Shown here piece by piece: positions 46,331 through 54,561 of a stretch of DNA of 64,000 nt. The notes below the pieces were generated by a model. The model saw only the letters and a list, made by a program, of their open reading frames with translations. It had not been told where the DNA came from and made no database searches. The DNA is taken from contig JACAEI010000040.1 in the NCBI GenBank assembly GCA_013388905.1, positions 38,371 to 102,370 on the forward strand, written 5' to 3'. A program made the position numbers and the translations under genes. The DNA is from Candidatus Bathyarchaeota archaeon. Lineage in GTDB: Archaea; Thermoproteota; Bathyarchaeia; Bathyarchaeales; Bathycorpusculaceae. Numbering within the stretch: position 1 is the stretch's first letter; the number at the start of each line of letters is the position of its first letter.

Positions 46331-46540
46331 TCGGGCGGGCAGGACTTTCATGAAGTGAAACCTTCATTTTGAATTCGCCGAGCCAGAGTTGTTGCTCACG
46401 ACTCTCCTGCGACACTCCGGTTTCTGCTTGTATGCTCAGTAGGCTGAAGTGACCTCTACCTTGGGTAGGTGTCTACAGCGTCTCCGTCTGCTATGCTTGT
46501 TAGCAGACTCGGAAGCTCTACCAAGCTGAGCTACCGCCCG
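46331..46540 (-). tRNA. tRNA-Tyr (GUA) with four introns
   Basis: The minus-strand ends pair as a 7-base acceptor stem (CGGGCGG with CCGCCCG, discriminator A), and C1-G72 is the known archaeal tRNA-Tyr identity pair. The gene is 210 bases, far too long for one tRNA. Taking out 46509-46480 (30 bases, between positions 30 and 31), 46472-46422 (51, after position 37), 46405-46374 (32, between 53 and 54) and 46367-46345 (23, between 59 and 60) leaves 74 bases. The D stem (GCTC/GAGC), anticodon stem (TCCGG/CCGGA) and T stem (GCAGG/CCTGC) are then all perfectly paired, the T loop is TTCAAAT and the anticodon loop CTGTAGA. Three of the introns hold a hairpin. Junctions are chosen by tRNA fit, not by a full splice-motif check. 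Confidence 0.85.
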
Positions 46541-46619
46541 ACCGCAACTTCTAAAATAAAGAAACAGATTTATGCGTTACGGATTCTCATTCAATTTTGA
46601 AGCGTTTTTGCAGTCTGTT

Positions 46620-46739
46620 TTATTTAGTCTTACTCGAATTGCGTGCCCAAAGGGCGCCCCAAATTATTATAAAGGCTAATGTAACCCAGAAAAGCAGTAT
46701 CAACATTTGAACAGCGTCCGAAGCTATCTCCTCAAACAT
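46620..46739 (-). CDS. Single-pass membrane microprotein, 39 residues
   Basis: The ATG at 46739 is preceded by GAGGAG at a suitable distance. The sequence has an acidic N-terminus (MFEEIASDAVQM), one strong membrane helix (about residues 12-30), and a basic C-terminus (RNSSKTK). It is too small for ordinary gene callers. Charge distribution suggests a bitopic protein with a positive C-terminal tail, a common feature of small membrane subunits. Confidence 0.5.
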   Translation of the reverse strand: MFEEIASDAVQMLILLFWVTLAFIIIWGALWARNSSKTK

Positions 46740-46954
46740 TCTACTCCTCAATAATTAGACAATACAGAATGATATTAAAAGCGAAGTTTCCAAAACCGAA
46801 ATGCGCAAAAACACTGCATATTTTAAAAAACGACATATACCAACGTAAACAGCAACATTTTATAAAGGTCTAATCCATATGAATTTCAGCCAAAGCGGGG
46901 AAAGGAGAAGGCTTCTACCCCTCCTTCGTTCTTATTTTTGTGGAAATTTCTCAG

Positions 46955-47051
46955 CGGGCCCGACGGGAATTGAACCCGTGACCCCCGGGTCTCCTTGAAA
47001 GATTAGCTTTCTTAAAAGCCCGGTGCTCTATCCTTACTGAGCTACGGGCCC
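46955..47051 (-). tRNA. tRNA-Lys (UUU) with a canonical intron
   Basis: The minus strand folds as GGGCCCG acceptor with CGGGCCC, D stem GCTC/GAGC, anticodon stem CCGGG/CCCGG and T stem ACGGG/CCCGT with loop TTCAATT. The anticodon loop starts CTTTTA, giving UUU. A 22-base intron (47012-46991) follows position 37, the usual archaeal location. The 3' discriminator is G and no CCA is encoded. Confidence 0.93.
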
Positions 47052-47137
47052 TTTCGTGGGCTTTTGGTTTTCGGTTCTAAAAGATTTGGGAAGGTATTCT
47101 TTAGTATTTCGATTAGAAAAAGCTGTATTGGAGGTTT

Positions 47138-47509
47138 TTAGGGTGCAGATTGGACTTTTAGGAGGGCAGTTATGAAGTTTTTGATTTTGTCATTGGCGTT
47201 TAGTATTGTTTCTATTGTTTTTTTGCCTTTTTCTGTGAGTTGGTATACGCGTTTTCTTTCGTTCCATGTTCCTTCGATAAGTCCGTTTCTTTCCAATGAG
47301 TATAGGAGTGAGTAGACGGTGCCTGAACTTACGAGGAGGTGAAATTTGTTATGGATGAAGGATATTACGTCGTATCCGCTGATGGCTCCGTTTCTTAGTT
47401 CAGCTAGGATTATTATGTCCATGAAGTTTTTGATGATTCGCTCGTGCATTTTTTTCAAGGTTTTTGACTCCAGTTTTTCGCCGCCAAGAATTATTGTCAG
47501 CGCCGTCAT
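47138..47509 (-). CDS. PadR-family transcriptional regulator
   Basis: A 123-residue winged-helix protein: NGAISGYDVISFIHNKFHLL followed by SSGTVYSLLYSLERNGL fits PadR. It lacks the longer C-terminal dimerisation helix of the other PadR, as in PadR-s2 proteins. Its target is unknown; there is no exporter downstream. The upstream region leads to the CdvA-like gene on the other strand. Confidence 0.85.
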   Translation of the reverse strand: MTALTIILGGEKLESKTLKKMHERIIKNFMDIIILAELRNGAISGYDVISFIHNKFHLLVSSGTVYSLLYSLERNGLIEGTWNERKRVYQLTEKGKKTIETILNANDKIKNFITALLKVQSAP

Positions 47510-47828
47510 GTTTATTCACGATTTTATATTTTAGGTTAGATATAGATATTTAAGCTTTATTCAAATTCCGAATTAGAAGTTGAAACAGATTACAACAAGT
47601 TTAAACTTTAAACATTCCACTACATCATGCTTTTCCAAACATGCACGTGCAGAATTGGTTAAATGTTTCCATTTTCAATTATATAGAGACCTTAGTGACT
47701 CTTCTATTTTTAAATTTTATTTTTTATTTGAAGTCTAAAAACACGTAGCTTTAACACTTAGCGATATATCCGCATATTAACAAACGTTATTTGCTTCTTT
47801 TGCGGCTAAAAAATGGACGGTGTTAAAA
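47510..47828. promoter_or_regulatory. AT-rich divergent intergenic region with a cdv-like promoter segment
   Basis: About 320 bases without a recognisable gene. At 47763-47789 is an alternating TA tract followed by GCATATT, AAC and GTTA in the same order as upstream of the cdv operon (6661-6689), with different spacing. The rest is AT-rich sequence with several candidate TATA boxes. Confidence 0.4.
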
Positions 47829-48452
47829 TTGATTACGTGGAAACACTCTTTTAAGAGATTAAGCGAAGAAAATGAGATGGCAAGGAAAAAGAAGGAAGCT
47901 TTGGACAATTTACTGAACAATGGTAGAATTTCTCAGTCCACCTACGACGTCTTCAACCATGAGATAAACGAGGCTATTGCAGAAATCGAGCGTCAACAGA
48001 AGGCTTTGTTGGAAAAGATGAATTCCAAAATGGCGGAACTTGAAGAGCAAATCAAAACTCTCGAGATGCTTTTGGCAAACTTTGAGATTCAACATGTAAC
48101 CGGCGAAATAGACGAGGAAGTATACCAGCATGAAATCAACATCCTATCAGTGGGGATTGAAACTGCAAAACACGAACTAGAAACTGTTAAAGAAGCAGTC
48201 AACCAGCTTTCAAGCGGTTCCCAGTTTCCTACAGCTGAAGTGATTGTAGAGCAAAAAGTGGAAACACAGCTAACAGAAAATGTAGAGGTTAAAGAAAAAT
48301 TGCCAGAGCCACCGATAGAGCCTATTGAAGCCAAAGAGCCAGAGTCCTTTCAGCCCCAACAAGAAAATCCGTCGCCGGAAACGCTACAAAACGTTGGAGA
48401 GCAGCAGCAAACGGAGACAGAAGCTAAAGACAAAGAAAAACAAGAAGCATAA
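47829..48452 (+). CDS. CdvA-like coiled-coil protein lacking the PRC barrel
   Basis: A protein of about 207 residues. Its coiled coil (EALDNLLNNGRISQSTYDVF) matches that of CdvA (KELADKNKISKELYEELH), including the repeated short segment GEIDEEVYQHE against GKIDDQAYQTA. The C-terminal LPEPPIEP is the same kind of proline motif present in CdvA and both ESCRT-III proteins. The PRC barrel is missing. Start taken as TTG 47829 with GGTG spaced 6 bases; GTG at 47820 also fits. It may compete with or modulate CdvA in binding CdvB or CdvC. Confidence 0.75.
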   Translation: MITWKHSFKRLSEENEMARKKKEALDNLLNNGRISQSTYDVFNHEINEAIAEIERQQKALLEKMNSKMAELEEQIKTLEMLLANFEIQHVTGEIDEEVYQHEINILSVGIETAKHELETVKEAVNQLSSGSQFPTAEVIVEQKVETQLTENVEVKEKLPEPPIEPIEAKEPESFQPQQENPSPETLQNVGEQQQTETEAKDKEKQEA

Positions 48453-48549
48453 CGACACTTTAGCATCTTTCCCTTTTTTATTTCCAGCGTTTAGCTATGT
48501 CGAGTTTTATATGGGTAGATGCTATTATCTTCTTGCAGATGTGTCGTGA

Positions 48550-49647
48550 ATGTCTGATGAGACCATAATGACCTACCATGAAAAGTATAGGCAGTACGAT
48601 TTGGGTGAAGGACACCCATTTAGGGGAGACAGATTCGTAAATGCCATGAGATTCTTCGAAAATCAAGGCTTGTTTCAACTTTCAGAAATTGTTCTCACTA
48701 AGCCACAACCAGCATCAAAAGAAGACTTGCTGCAGGTTCACAGTGAAAAATACGTGGATTTAATTTTTCGTTTGGCAAAAGAAAGAAAACCCTTTGATGT
48801 TGAGACACCTGTTTCTCCAGAAATTCTTGAGGCAGCACTGTTAATCGTTGGTGGTGCAATAGAATGCGGCAGTGCCGTTTACGAAGGAAAAGCTAAACGC
48901 GCGATTTCGCTCGGTGGCGGTTATCATCATGCTGGCAAAGACTATGGCGGAGGATTCTGCCTATTTAACGACATAGCAGTTCTAATTGAACATTTAAGAA
49001 CCAAATACAGCGTCAAACGCTACTTAGTTCTGGATTATGACGTTCACTTTGGGAACGGCACCAGCGACATTTACTACGAGGATCCAACAGTGCTCTTTAT
49101 CTCCTTACATCAAGATCCACGCACAATTTATCCTGGAACAGGCTTCATTTGGCAAATTGGAAAGGGTGATGGGGAAGGCTACAATATTAACGTGCCTTTA
49201 CCACCGGGAACGAGCGACAGAACTTATCTATACGCTTTGAACGAAATTTTTGTTCCCTTAGCTGAAGAGTTTAAACCCGAGATAATTGTTGCTAACGGAG
49301 GAAGTGATCCACACTTTGCTGATGTTCTGGGAAACTTGAATTTAACCGTTAAAGGCTTCTTTAGCATCGCTCGATTGATAAGAGAAGTTGCCCAAAAAGT
49401 GTGCAGCGGAAAACTTGTGTTGATGCCTGGAAGCGGTTACAACCCCAATGTTTTGCCTCCTTGCTGGTACTCCCTCATTGCTGGTGTAATTGGACTAAAC
49501 GAGATTAATGTTAAAGACCCTTACAATCCACCTGTAGAGCCAGCGCAATGCTACAGGATTGTTGAAAAAACGCTTGACGAGTTGAAAAGACTATTGCGAA
49601 GACACTGGTCTTGTTTCGGCGGATTCTCACTGAACATAATTCCTTAA
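48550..49647 (+). CDS. Histone deacetylase-family protein (AcuC-like)
   Basis: A 365-residue arginase-deacetylase fold protein: GGGYHHAGKDYGGGFCLFND includes catalytic His residues, and YDVHFGNGT supplies the zinc-binding Asp/His. Archaeal members deacetylate small molecules or proteins such as acetyl-CoA synthetase. It overlaps the herA stop by four bases, tail to tail. Confidence 0.9.
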   Translation: MSDETIMTYHEKYRQYDLGEGHPFRGDRFVNAMRFFENQGLFQLSEIVLTKPQPASKEDLLQVHSEKYVDLIFRLAKERKPFDVETPVSPEILEAALLIVGGAIECGSAVYEGKAKRAISLGGGYHHAGKDYGGGFCLFNDIAVLIEHLRTKYSVKRYLVLDYDVHFGNGTSDIYYEDPTVLFISLHQDPRTIYPGTGFIWQIGKGDGEGYNINVPLPPGTSDRTYLYALNEIFVPLAEEFKPEIIVANGGSDPHFADVLGNLNLTVKGFFSIARLIREVAQKVCSGKLVLMPGSGYNPNVLPPCWYSLIAGVIGLNEINVKDPYNPPVEPAQCYRIVEKTLDELKRLLRRHWSCFGGFSLNIIP

Positions 49648-51104
49648 TTCACATCTTTGAAGAAAAGCCTCGTTTCTCCCATGGTTTTAACATCTAAAGC
49701 TTTCACCTTGATCACCATTGGGAAGTCTCTTACAACTTTTCCAAGCGTTAGGCAATGATGTGGCGGTAAGTCTCTGGCGATGGATTTGACCGTTTCTGCG
49801 TCGACGCGGGCGGCTCGTGAAACCACTTCCAAATCATGCTCATTCGTGAAGTTGAAGAGAAATATGTTGTCTGCTTGACGGTAAATATTCTCTCGGATAG
49901 TGTCTGGTTGATTCGTTACAAAAGTTGTGAAAATTCCAAAATGGCGCATACGGGTAACAATGTCGTCCCAATAAGTTTCGCGCAGATACAAGTGTGCTTC
50001 TTCTGCGAAGAGGAAAATTGCCTTAAGCCTATCGCTTGTTAGGAGTCCTACAAGTTTTGCGAGGAGATATTCCACGACTATTTGGCGGTCTATGGGTGAA
50101 GTGTTGCGCAAGTTAATGATGATTGCTCCACCTTGTTGCTTTGCTTTTAATAGGCTTTCTTCAAGAAGCGTGGCTTCTGAGATGCTGTCGGTGAAAAAGC
50201 CTGAATTAACCAAGGCGTGATAACGCGAGAAAAGTGCATCGCGGACATGCTGGTTGCAGTGCCAGTTGCGTATAGCTTCACCTAGTTCGTGCAAATTGAG
50301 CATGTCTCTTTCTTTTAATGAGCGCCATATGCGTCTAAATTCGCGGGCTGAAGTGCCAGGTAAATGAAGCGCGTGGGTAAGAATCTCCAATAGTACATGC
50401 AAGTTTAGTTGTTTTAGGGCTGCTTTGAAGTTTTGTGAAGGTGTTAAAACGTGGATTTTATCATGGTAGGCGTTTCTTTTGCCGTCTGATGTATAGCCTA
50501 AGCTTTGGTATTCGCCGTTTAAGTCGAAGACGACAACTGTGGCTTTGTATGTGATTAAGTTAAGCATGAGCAACTTGGACAGATGGGATTTGCCGGTTTC
50601 CTTCTTCCCAGTTATAATGTTTAGTCTACCATCCAGCGATGAGGCGTCTATGGTTAAGAGCGAGGCGTCTTTTGTGGCGCCTAGTTGTATTGGGAGTTTG
50701 CCGTCTGTTTTTGCGAGTTTTGTCAGCGCAGGAATTGACAGTTTCCGTACTGTTGACTGCGAACGTGACGGGAGCCAAGATGTGCTTGGGTTTAAGCTGT
50801 TGTTTTCTATTGTTGCGCGGATTTTGCATATGAGTAGGCTTGCGTCTTGTATGTATGTGATGTGTGGTGCGATTTCCAGGGGGTCTAAGTCTTCGCCTTG
50901 GATGGGTTGTCCGCCGTCTGGCAAGCTACGCAGTAGTTCTTCGAGTATGCCTGGTATGCTAGCGAATTGTGTGTCTATTACTTGGACGATTAGGGCTTTT
51001 TGGGCATCTGTGTCTTCTATGAGCAAATAGTCGCCTTTTTCTGTTGTTTCGCTTGGGAAACTTAAGATTTGGATGATGTTGCCCTCTTTTTTGTAGAGTT
51101 TCAT
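49644..51104 (-). CDS. herA: HerA-like DNA translocase ATPase
   Basis: A 486-residue protein with an N-terminal HAS-barrel-like region and a RecA-like domain: Walker A GKKETGKSHLS and Walker B KAIFLFAEEAHLYL with its catalytic Glu. HerA hexamers move along DNA and, with NurA, Mre11 and Rad50, resect DNA ends for recombination. nurA overlaps it by four bases directly upstream, the usual arrangement. mre11 and rad50 are not visible here. Confidence 0.88.
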   Translation of the reverse strand: MKLYKKEGNIIQILSFPSETTEKGDYLLIEDTDAQKALIVQVIDTQFASIPGILEELLRSLPDGGQPIQGEDLDPLEIAPHITYIQDASLLICKIRATIENNSLNPSTSWLPSRSQSTVRKLSIPALTKLAKTDGKLPIQLGATKDASLLTIDASSLDGRLNIITGKKETGKSHLSKLLMLNLITYKATVVVFDLNGEYQSLGYTSDGKRNAYHDKIHVLTPSQNFKAALKQLNLHVLLEILTHALHLPGTSAREFRRIWRSLKERDMLNLHELGEAIRNWHCNQHVRDALFSRYHALVNSGFFTDSISEATLLEESLLKAKQQGGAIIINLRNTSPIDRQIVVEYLLAKLVGLLTSDRLKAIFLFAEEAHLYLRETYWDDIVTRMRHFGIFTTFVTNQPDTIRENIYRQADNIFLFNFTNEHDLEVVSRAARVDAETVKSIARDLPPHHCLTLGKVVRDFPMVIKVKALDVKTMGETRLFFKDVN

Positions 51105-52159
51105 TGGTTTGTTTCTCCTTTGCCGAATGGTCCGAACAAAAGCTTGTGCATGTCTGGTCTGTTGATGAGTCTGAGTCTATGCTTGCGTTGGATGTAGTGT
51201 TGCATGGCTATGACTTCGTTTGCTGTGAAAGTACAGAGTATATGCGCTAGGCGTAGGGTTTCTGGGTAGCTTTGAGTGATTATGTCATTGCCTAAAAGCT
51301 TCTCGACAGCTTCAGTTTTTTGTTGTGGCGATAGTTCTTTGTCTATGTCAAGCCTAAAAGCGCAGTTGCTTTTTGTTAGCCTTGCGACGTAGATGTCGCC
51401 GCATAATGTAATTGGTGGTTTGGGTTTTAGGCCGATTGCTTCGATTAGGTAGGGAGGTGTGTGTTTTGGATAGATGTCTGTTATGAGGTGTCCATTAAAG
51501 CGTAGGTTGGTCATTTTTGAGAATGCTAGTATCGTGTTGTTGTGTTTTCTTGCGGTTTGTAGTGTTTCTCGCATGTGTAATGTTGGTGTGTCTGGTGTGC
51601 CGCTGGTGAGTGAGCCGTCGAATAGGATCAATCCATTGTTGATTGTTTTTGTGAGCATGGTTTGGAGCCATTTTTCGAGTAGGTTTGCGATGCGGTTTGG
51701 CATTTGCTGAAGCGTAGGTGTTGTTTGCATATGTGTTGTGTTTAAGTATGCCTTTTGTAGTGTTGTGTAGAGTTGTTTTTTGTTTTCTTCTGTTGTGTGG
51801 AATATGAATGGTCCGAGGCGTATGTAGCGGTAAATGTGGTTTTGTTTCCAGATGTTTGCGCCGCGTATGGCTATGAGTATGCCTGTGGCTGTTTCGCCAA
51901 TTTTTATGTTTGATGTGTCTACTGCGGCGACTATGGTTGGTGTGTGTTTGGGTTTGAGCAGTATGGGTTGTGGTTTGAGTTGTAGGCTGTGTGATTCTAT
52001 ATTGCATGGTTGTTGGTTTAGTTGCATGGATATGCTTGGTGTGTGTGTCAGTGTTTGGAGACTTAGTTGGATGAGGCGTTGGGGTAATGTTGTGTCGATG
52101 GTTGGGTGTGGAAAATTATATTTCTGTGTTGTTGTAATAGTGTGTTGTTGAATCACCAT
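51101..52159 (-). CDS. nurA: NurA-domain 5'-3' nuclease
   Basis: A protein of about 352 residues. AAVDTSNIKIGETATGILIA and ILFDGSLTSGTPD carry acidic residues of the NurA nuclease active site. NurA degrades 5' strands in partnership with HerA. ATG at 52159 follows GGTGA; an ATG at 52231 would add a Cys-rich leader that overlaps the TATA box at 52190-52199. The coding strand is unusually rich in A and C (many Thr, Gln, His, Asn and Pro codons) compared with neighbours. Confidence 0.85.
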   Translation of the reverse strand: MVIQQHTITTTQKYNFPHPTIDTTLPQRLIQLSLQTLTHTPSISMQLNQQPCNIESHSLQLKPQPILLKPKHTPTIVAAVDTSNIKIGETATGILIAIRGANIWKQNHIYRYIRLGPFIFHTTEENKKQLYTTLQKAYLNTTHMQTTPTLQQMPNRIANLLEKWLQTMLTKTINNGLILFDGSLTSGTPDTPTLHMRETLQTARKHNNTILAFSKMTNLRFNGHLITDIYPKHTPPYLIEAIGLKPKPPITLCGDIYVARLTKSNCAFRLDIDKELSPQQKTEAVEKLLGNDIITQSYPETLRLAHILCTFTANEVIAMQHYIQRKHRLRLINRPDMHKLLFGPFGKGETNQ

Positions 52160-52250
52160 GTTCACCAATAGCCACTTATTTGAGGGTGAGAGATATTTAA
52201 GTGTTGTGCATGAACAACATGTGCAATACAATAAACAATAAGGTGAAAAA

Positions 52251-52652
52251 TTGACAGAACAAGCCGCAAAACCGCCGATACGCGTGAAAATGAAAGTGGG
52301 CGAAATCGAATTCGAAATAGAATGTCAAGAGGACCAGTTGCAGGCGGCTGTTGACAGAATTCTTTCAACGGTTACGGAACGGTTGAAGAGTTCTCAGCTT
52401 TTGGTTGAGCGGAGCGCGGCGGCACCTAGGGCTGAGACGTGTAAGGGTGTTATTCAGAAGTTGTGGGAGGAAGGCTGGTTTTCAACGCCTAAGGGCTTGA
52501 GCGAAGTGCATACTGAGTTGGCGCGGCGTGGTTTCCATTATGACCGCACAGCTGTCGCGCATGCATTAATTGATTTGGTTAAAGACAATATATTAACGAG
52601 GGAGGGCAAGCCGCGTAGGTATCAGTATGCTCAGAAACGTCCGCCGCCCTAA
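52251..52652 (+). CDS. Small winged-helix protein, first of a four-member family
   Basis: A 133-residue protein starting at TTG 52251 with AAGGTGA upstream. The N-terminal half (VKMKVGEIEFEIECQEDQLQ) matches the N-terminus of three genes at 53574-55011. The C-terminal half is winged-helix-like (KGLSEVHTELARRGFHYDRT). It faces away from nurA with a shared divergent promoter. The family was not recognised; DNA or protein binding at recombination sites is possible. Confidence 0.7.
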   Translation: MTEQAAKPPIRVKMKVGEIEFEIECQEDQLQAAVDRILSTVTERLKSSQLLVERSAAAPRAETCKGVIQKLWEEGWFSTPKGLSEVHTELARRGFHYDRTAVAHALIDLVKDNILTREGKPRRYQYAQKRPPP

Positions 52653-52674
52653 CTGTGAAGAATGTCTGTTTAGG

Positions 52675-52941
52675 CTATTTCTTTGGGTGTTGGCTTTTTC
52701 CTTTATGTTCTTGGGCTATGACCATGGTGCTTGTGAGGATTATGCTTGGGATTTTTGATATTTTCTTTGCCATAAAATCTTCGAGTGAGTGGAGTGTTGG
52801 CACTGTGATTTTTGCGATGAGGTCATACTCGCCATAAACCATGCCTACTGTGTGAACTTCTGGGAGGTTTGCGATTTTTTCTAATGCTTCTCTTTCGTTG
52901 CCTGAGGCGACTTTGAAGAGAATATATGCTCCTACTGGCAT
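52675..52941 (-). CDS. Stand-alone RAM (AsnC/Lrp effector) domain protein
   Basis: An 88-residue protein: AYILFKVASGNEREALEKIA and VYGEYDLIAKITV form the alpha-beta ACT-like ligand domain of Lrp/AsnC regulators, without the DNA-binding half. Such proteins bind amino acids and may modulate full-length regulators. It is convergent with the preceding small winged-helix gene. Confidence 0.85.
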   Translation of the reverse strand: MPVGAYILFKVASGNEREALEKIANLPEVHTVGMVYGEYDLIAKITVPTLHSLEDFMAKKISKIPSIILTSTMVIAQEHKGKSQHPKK

Positions 52942-53015
52942 GTGGTTTCTTTCTCCCTAACATGTTTTTATTGTGGAGGGATGTTTATAAGATTTAAACC
53001 AGAAGTGATGCTACG

Positions 53016-53414
53016 GTGAAGGTTTTGTTTGTGTGCAGTGGCAATGCGCATAGAAGCCCGTTAGCTGAGGCTTTGTTGCGTAAGCTTAAGCCTGATTGGG
53101 CTGTGGATTCTGCTGGTGTAACTGTAGCTATTCCAATTGCTGATGAGGTTAGAGAGTTTTTGAGAGAAGAGAATGCGGAGCAGTTTTTGAAGAGTAAGCC
53201 CGAGAGTTTGGGTGGTAAGCGGCTTAGGGATTATGATGTTATTGTGGCTATGGAGTCTAAGCATAGAGATTACGTGCTAAGTTTATGTCCAGAATGTGAG
53301 AATAAGATTGTGGTGTGGAATGTCCAAGACCCATATTTCATGAATAAAGAAAAAGCAAGGAAAGTCTACGAACAAATTGGAGAAAAGGTTGCAGAACTGA
53401 CTGAGTCGGTGTGA
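53016..53414 (+). CDS. Low-molecular-weight phosphotyrosine phosphatase/arsenate reductase family
   Basis: A 132-residue protein starting GTG at 53016. VCSGNAHRS is the CX5R active-site loop, and NVQDPYF carries the general-acid Asp. Either protein-tyrosine phosphatase or arsenate reductase activity is possible; the loop lacks extra Cys residues typical of thioredoxin-linked ArsC. It has no obvious partner. Confidence 0.85.
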   Translation: MKVLFVCSGNAHRSPLAEALLRKLKPDWAVDSAGVTVAIPIADEVREFLREENAEQFLKSKPESLGGKRLRDYDVIVAMESKHRDYVLSLCPECENKIVVWNVQDPYFMNKEKARKVYEQIGEKVAELTESV

Positions 53415-53481
53415 GTTTCTCCGAAGATGTTATCATTGTTGCTTGGTTATGCAACTCACTAGGAATAGAACCCGAAGTTCA

Positions 53482-53495
53482 ACTTATATATAAGT
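53482..53495. promoter_or_regulatory. 14-base palindrome with TATA core
   Basis: ACTTATATATAAGT is a perfect palindrome containing a TATA core that could fire in both directions. No gene starts close downstream on either strand, because both flanking genes end here. Downstream (53515-53540) is a short segment followed by TTTTTT. It may mark an unannotated RNA or a structural element. Confidence 0.35.
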
Positions 53496-53573
53496 GGGCC
53501 TAGATAGCTCCGAAAGCACTACAGCGCAATTTTTTAACAAACAAAATTTTCCAACACTTAACAAATTTACTAC

Positions 53574-54086
53574 CTAACTGCCCACTTTTGCCTTAATCCT
53601 TGGAATAATGTCTTTCCGCATCTGCACCACACCAAAAGTCGTAATCCTATACTTGTCATCAACCGTCTTCACAACCATGTCACTCTTAACAAGCTCGCCC
53701 AACCGTGTACTCACAATCTTGCTGCTCTTTCCAAGCGTAGATTGCAACTCCTCCTTAGACATGGCATCGCTCCCAACCAAACCCACACCATAACCCACAC
53801 TGGCAGCCAAAAGCCACAACAGCAACGCCTCATTATCCGTAAGCTTATCCTTACCTACAAGCAAGCTCGCACCTTCCCTCGAAAAGGCAACCAGCCCCTC
53901 GCAATCCTTAACAAGCCCCTCCAAATCAACACGCAACACAAGCCGCTTCGCAATTTCAAAAGAAGGCAAAAACTCACCAAAAAACCTTTTAAGGCTTAGC
54001 CAAACATCCTCAACACTACCCGTAAACGTCTGCTCAACATCATCATACTTAACATGAACCGTAATCAGCCTATCTTCACTGCTCAC
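53574..54086 (-). CDS. Winged-helix family member 2
   Basis: A 170-residue protein. The N-terminal domain (LITVHVKYDDVEQTFTGSVE) resembles the start of the other three members, and the C-terminal half is a winged helix (LQSTLGKSSKIVSTRLGELVKSDMV). It overlaps the next upstream gene by four bases and is probably the last gene of a three-gene transcript. Function is unknown. Confidence 0.72.
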   Translation of the reverse strand: MSSEDRLITVHVKYDDVEQTFTGSVEDVWLSLKRFFGEFLPSFEIAKRLVLRVDLEGLVKDCEGLVAFSREGASLLVGKDKLTDNEALLLWLLAASVGYGVGLVGSDAMSKEELQSTLGKSSKIVSTRLGELVKSDMVVKTVDDKYRITTFGVVQMRKDIIPRIKAKVGS

Positions 54087-54553
54087 GCCATCTTGCCCCT
54101 AAGCCTAGCCAAAACCTCATCCTCAACCCAACGCTCACCCTGCACAGTCAACTTAAACTCAGGCCGAGCAGGATCTGGCTTGAACACTTGCCCACGCTTC
54201 GTCATCTCGTTGAGCCTAGCAGGAACCATACACCTAATCCCGCTAGATTCCAAAAGCTTCTGCACTTGCGCTGCCGTATTCCGCTTCTCCTCAGACGTAT
54301 ACAAAACAAGCCCAATTGCCTCATAATGCGTCAAACCACTACGCGCCACAATCACAGGACCCTCAGTAGTAAACTCCACAATACCCTTCAACTGCGCCGT
54401 AGCAGGCACAAGCCTACTCGAAATCATGCCAGACACCTTCTCTACAAAACCTTCAGGAAACGTCTCCAAAACACTAAGCACTTCCTGCGGCGATTCGCCT
54501 TCGACAACAATCTCGCCAAAAGGCGTCTTAATCCGAGCTTCAATCCTTCTCAT
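54083..54553 (-). CDS. Winged-helix family member 3
   Basis: A 156-residue protein with N-terminal RIEARIKTPFGEIVVEGESP and a C-terminal winged-helix region (SSGIRCMVPARLNEMTKRGQ). It overlaps member 2 by four bases and follows member 4 with an eight-base gap. The three genes form a compact unit of one family, divergent from nothing else known. Confidence 0.72.
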   Translation of the reverse strand: MRRIEARIKTPFGEIVVEGESPQEVLSVLETFPEGFVEKVSGMISSRLVPATAQLKGIVEFTTEGPVIVARSGLTHYEAIGLVLYTSEEKRNTAAQVQKLLESSGIRCMVPARLNEMTKRGQVFKPDPARPEFKLTVQGERWVEDEVLARLRGKMA

Positions 54554-54561
54554 GCCAAACC

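Noticed and set aside
46745..46954. TATA-like TTTTATAAA and hairpin-prone sequence suggesting a small RNA
   Set aside because: The possible arms overlap and conflict, and the sequence is next to the tRNA-Lys 3' end, so a terminator region is as likely.
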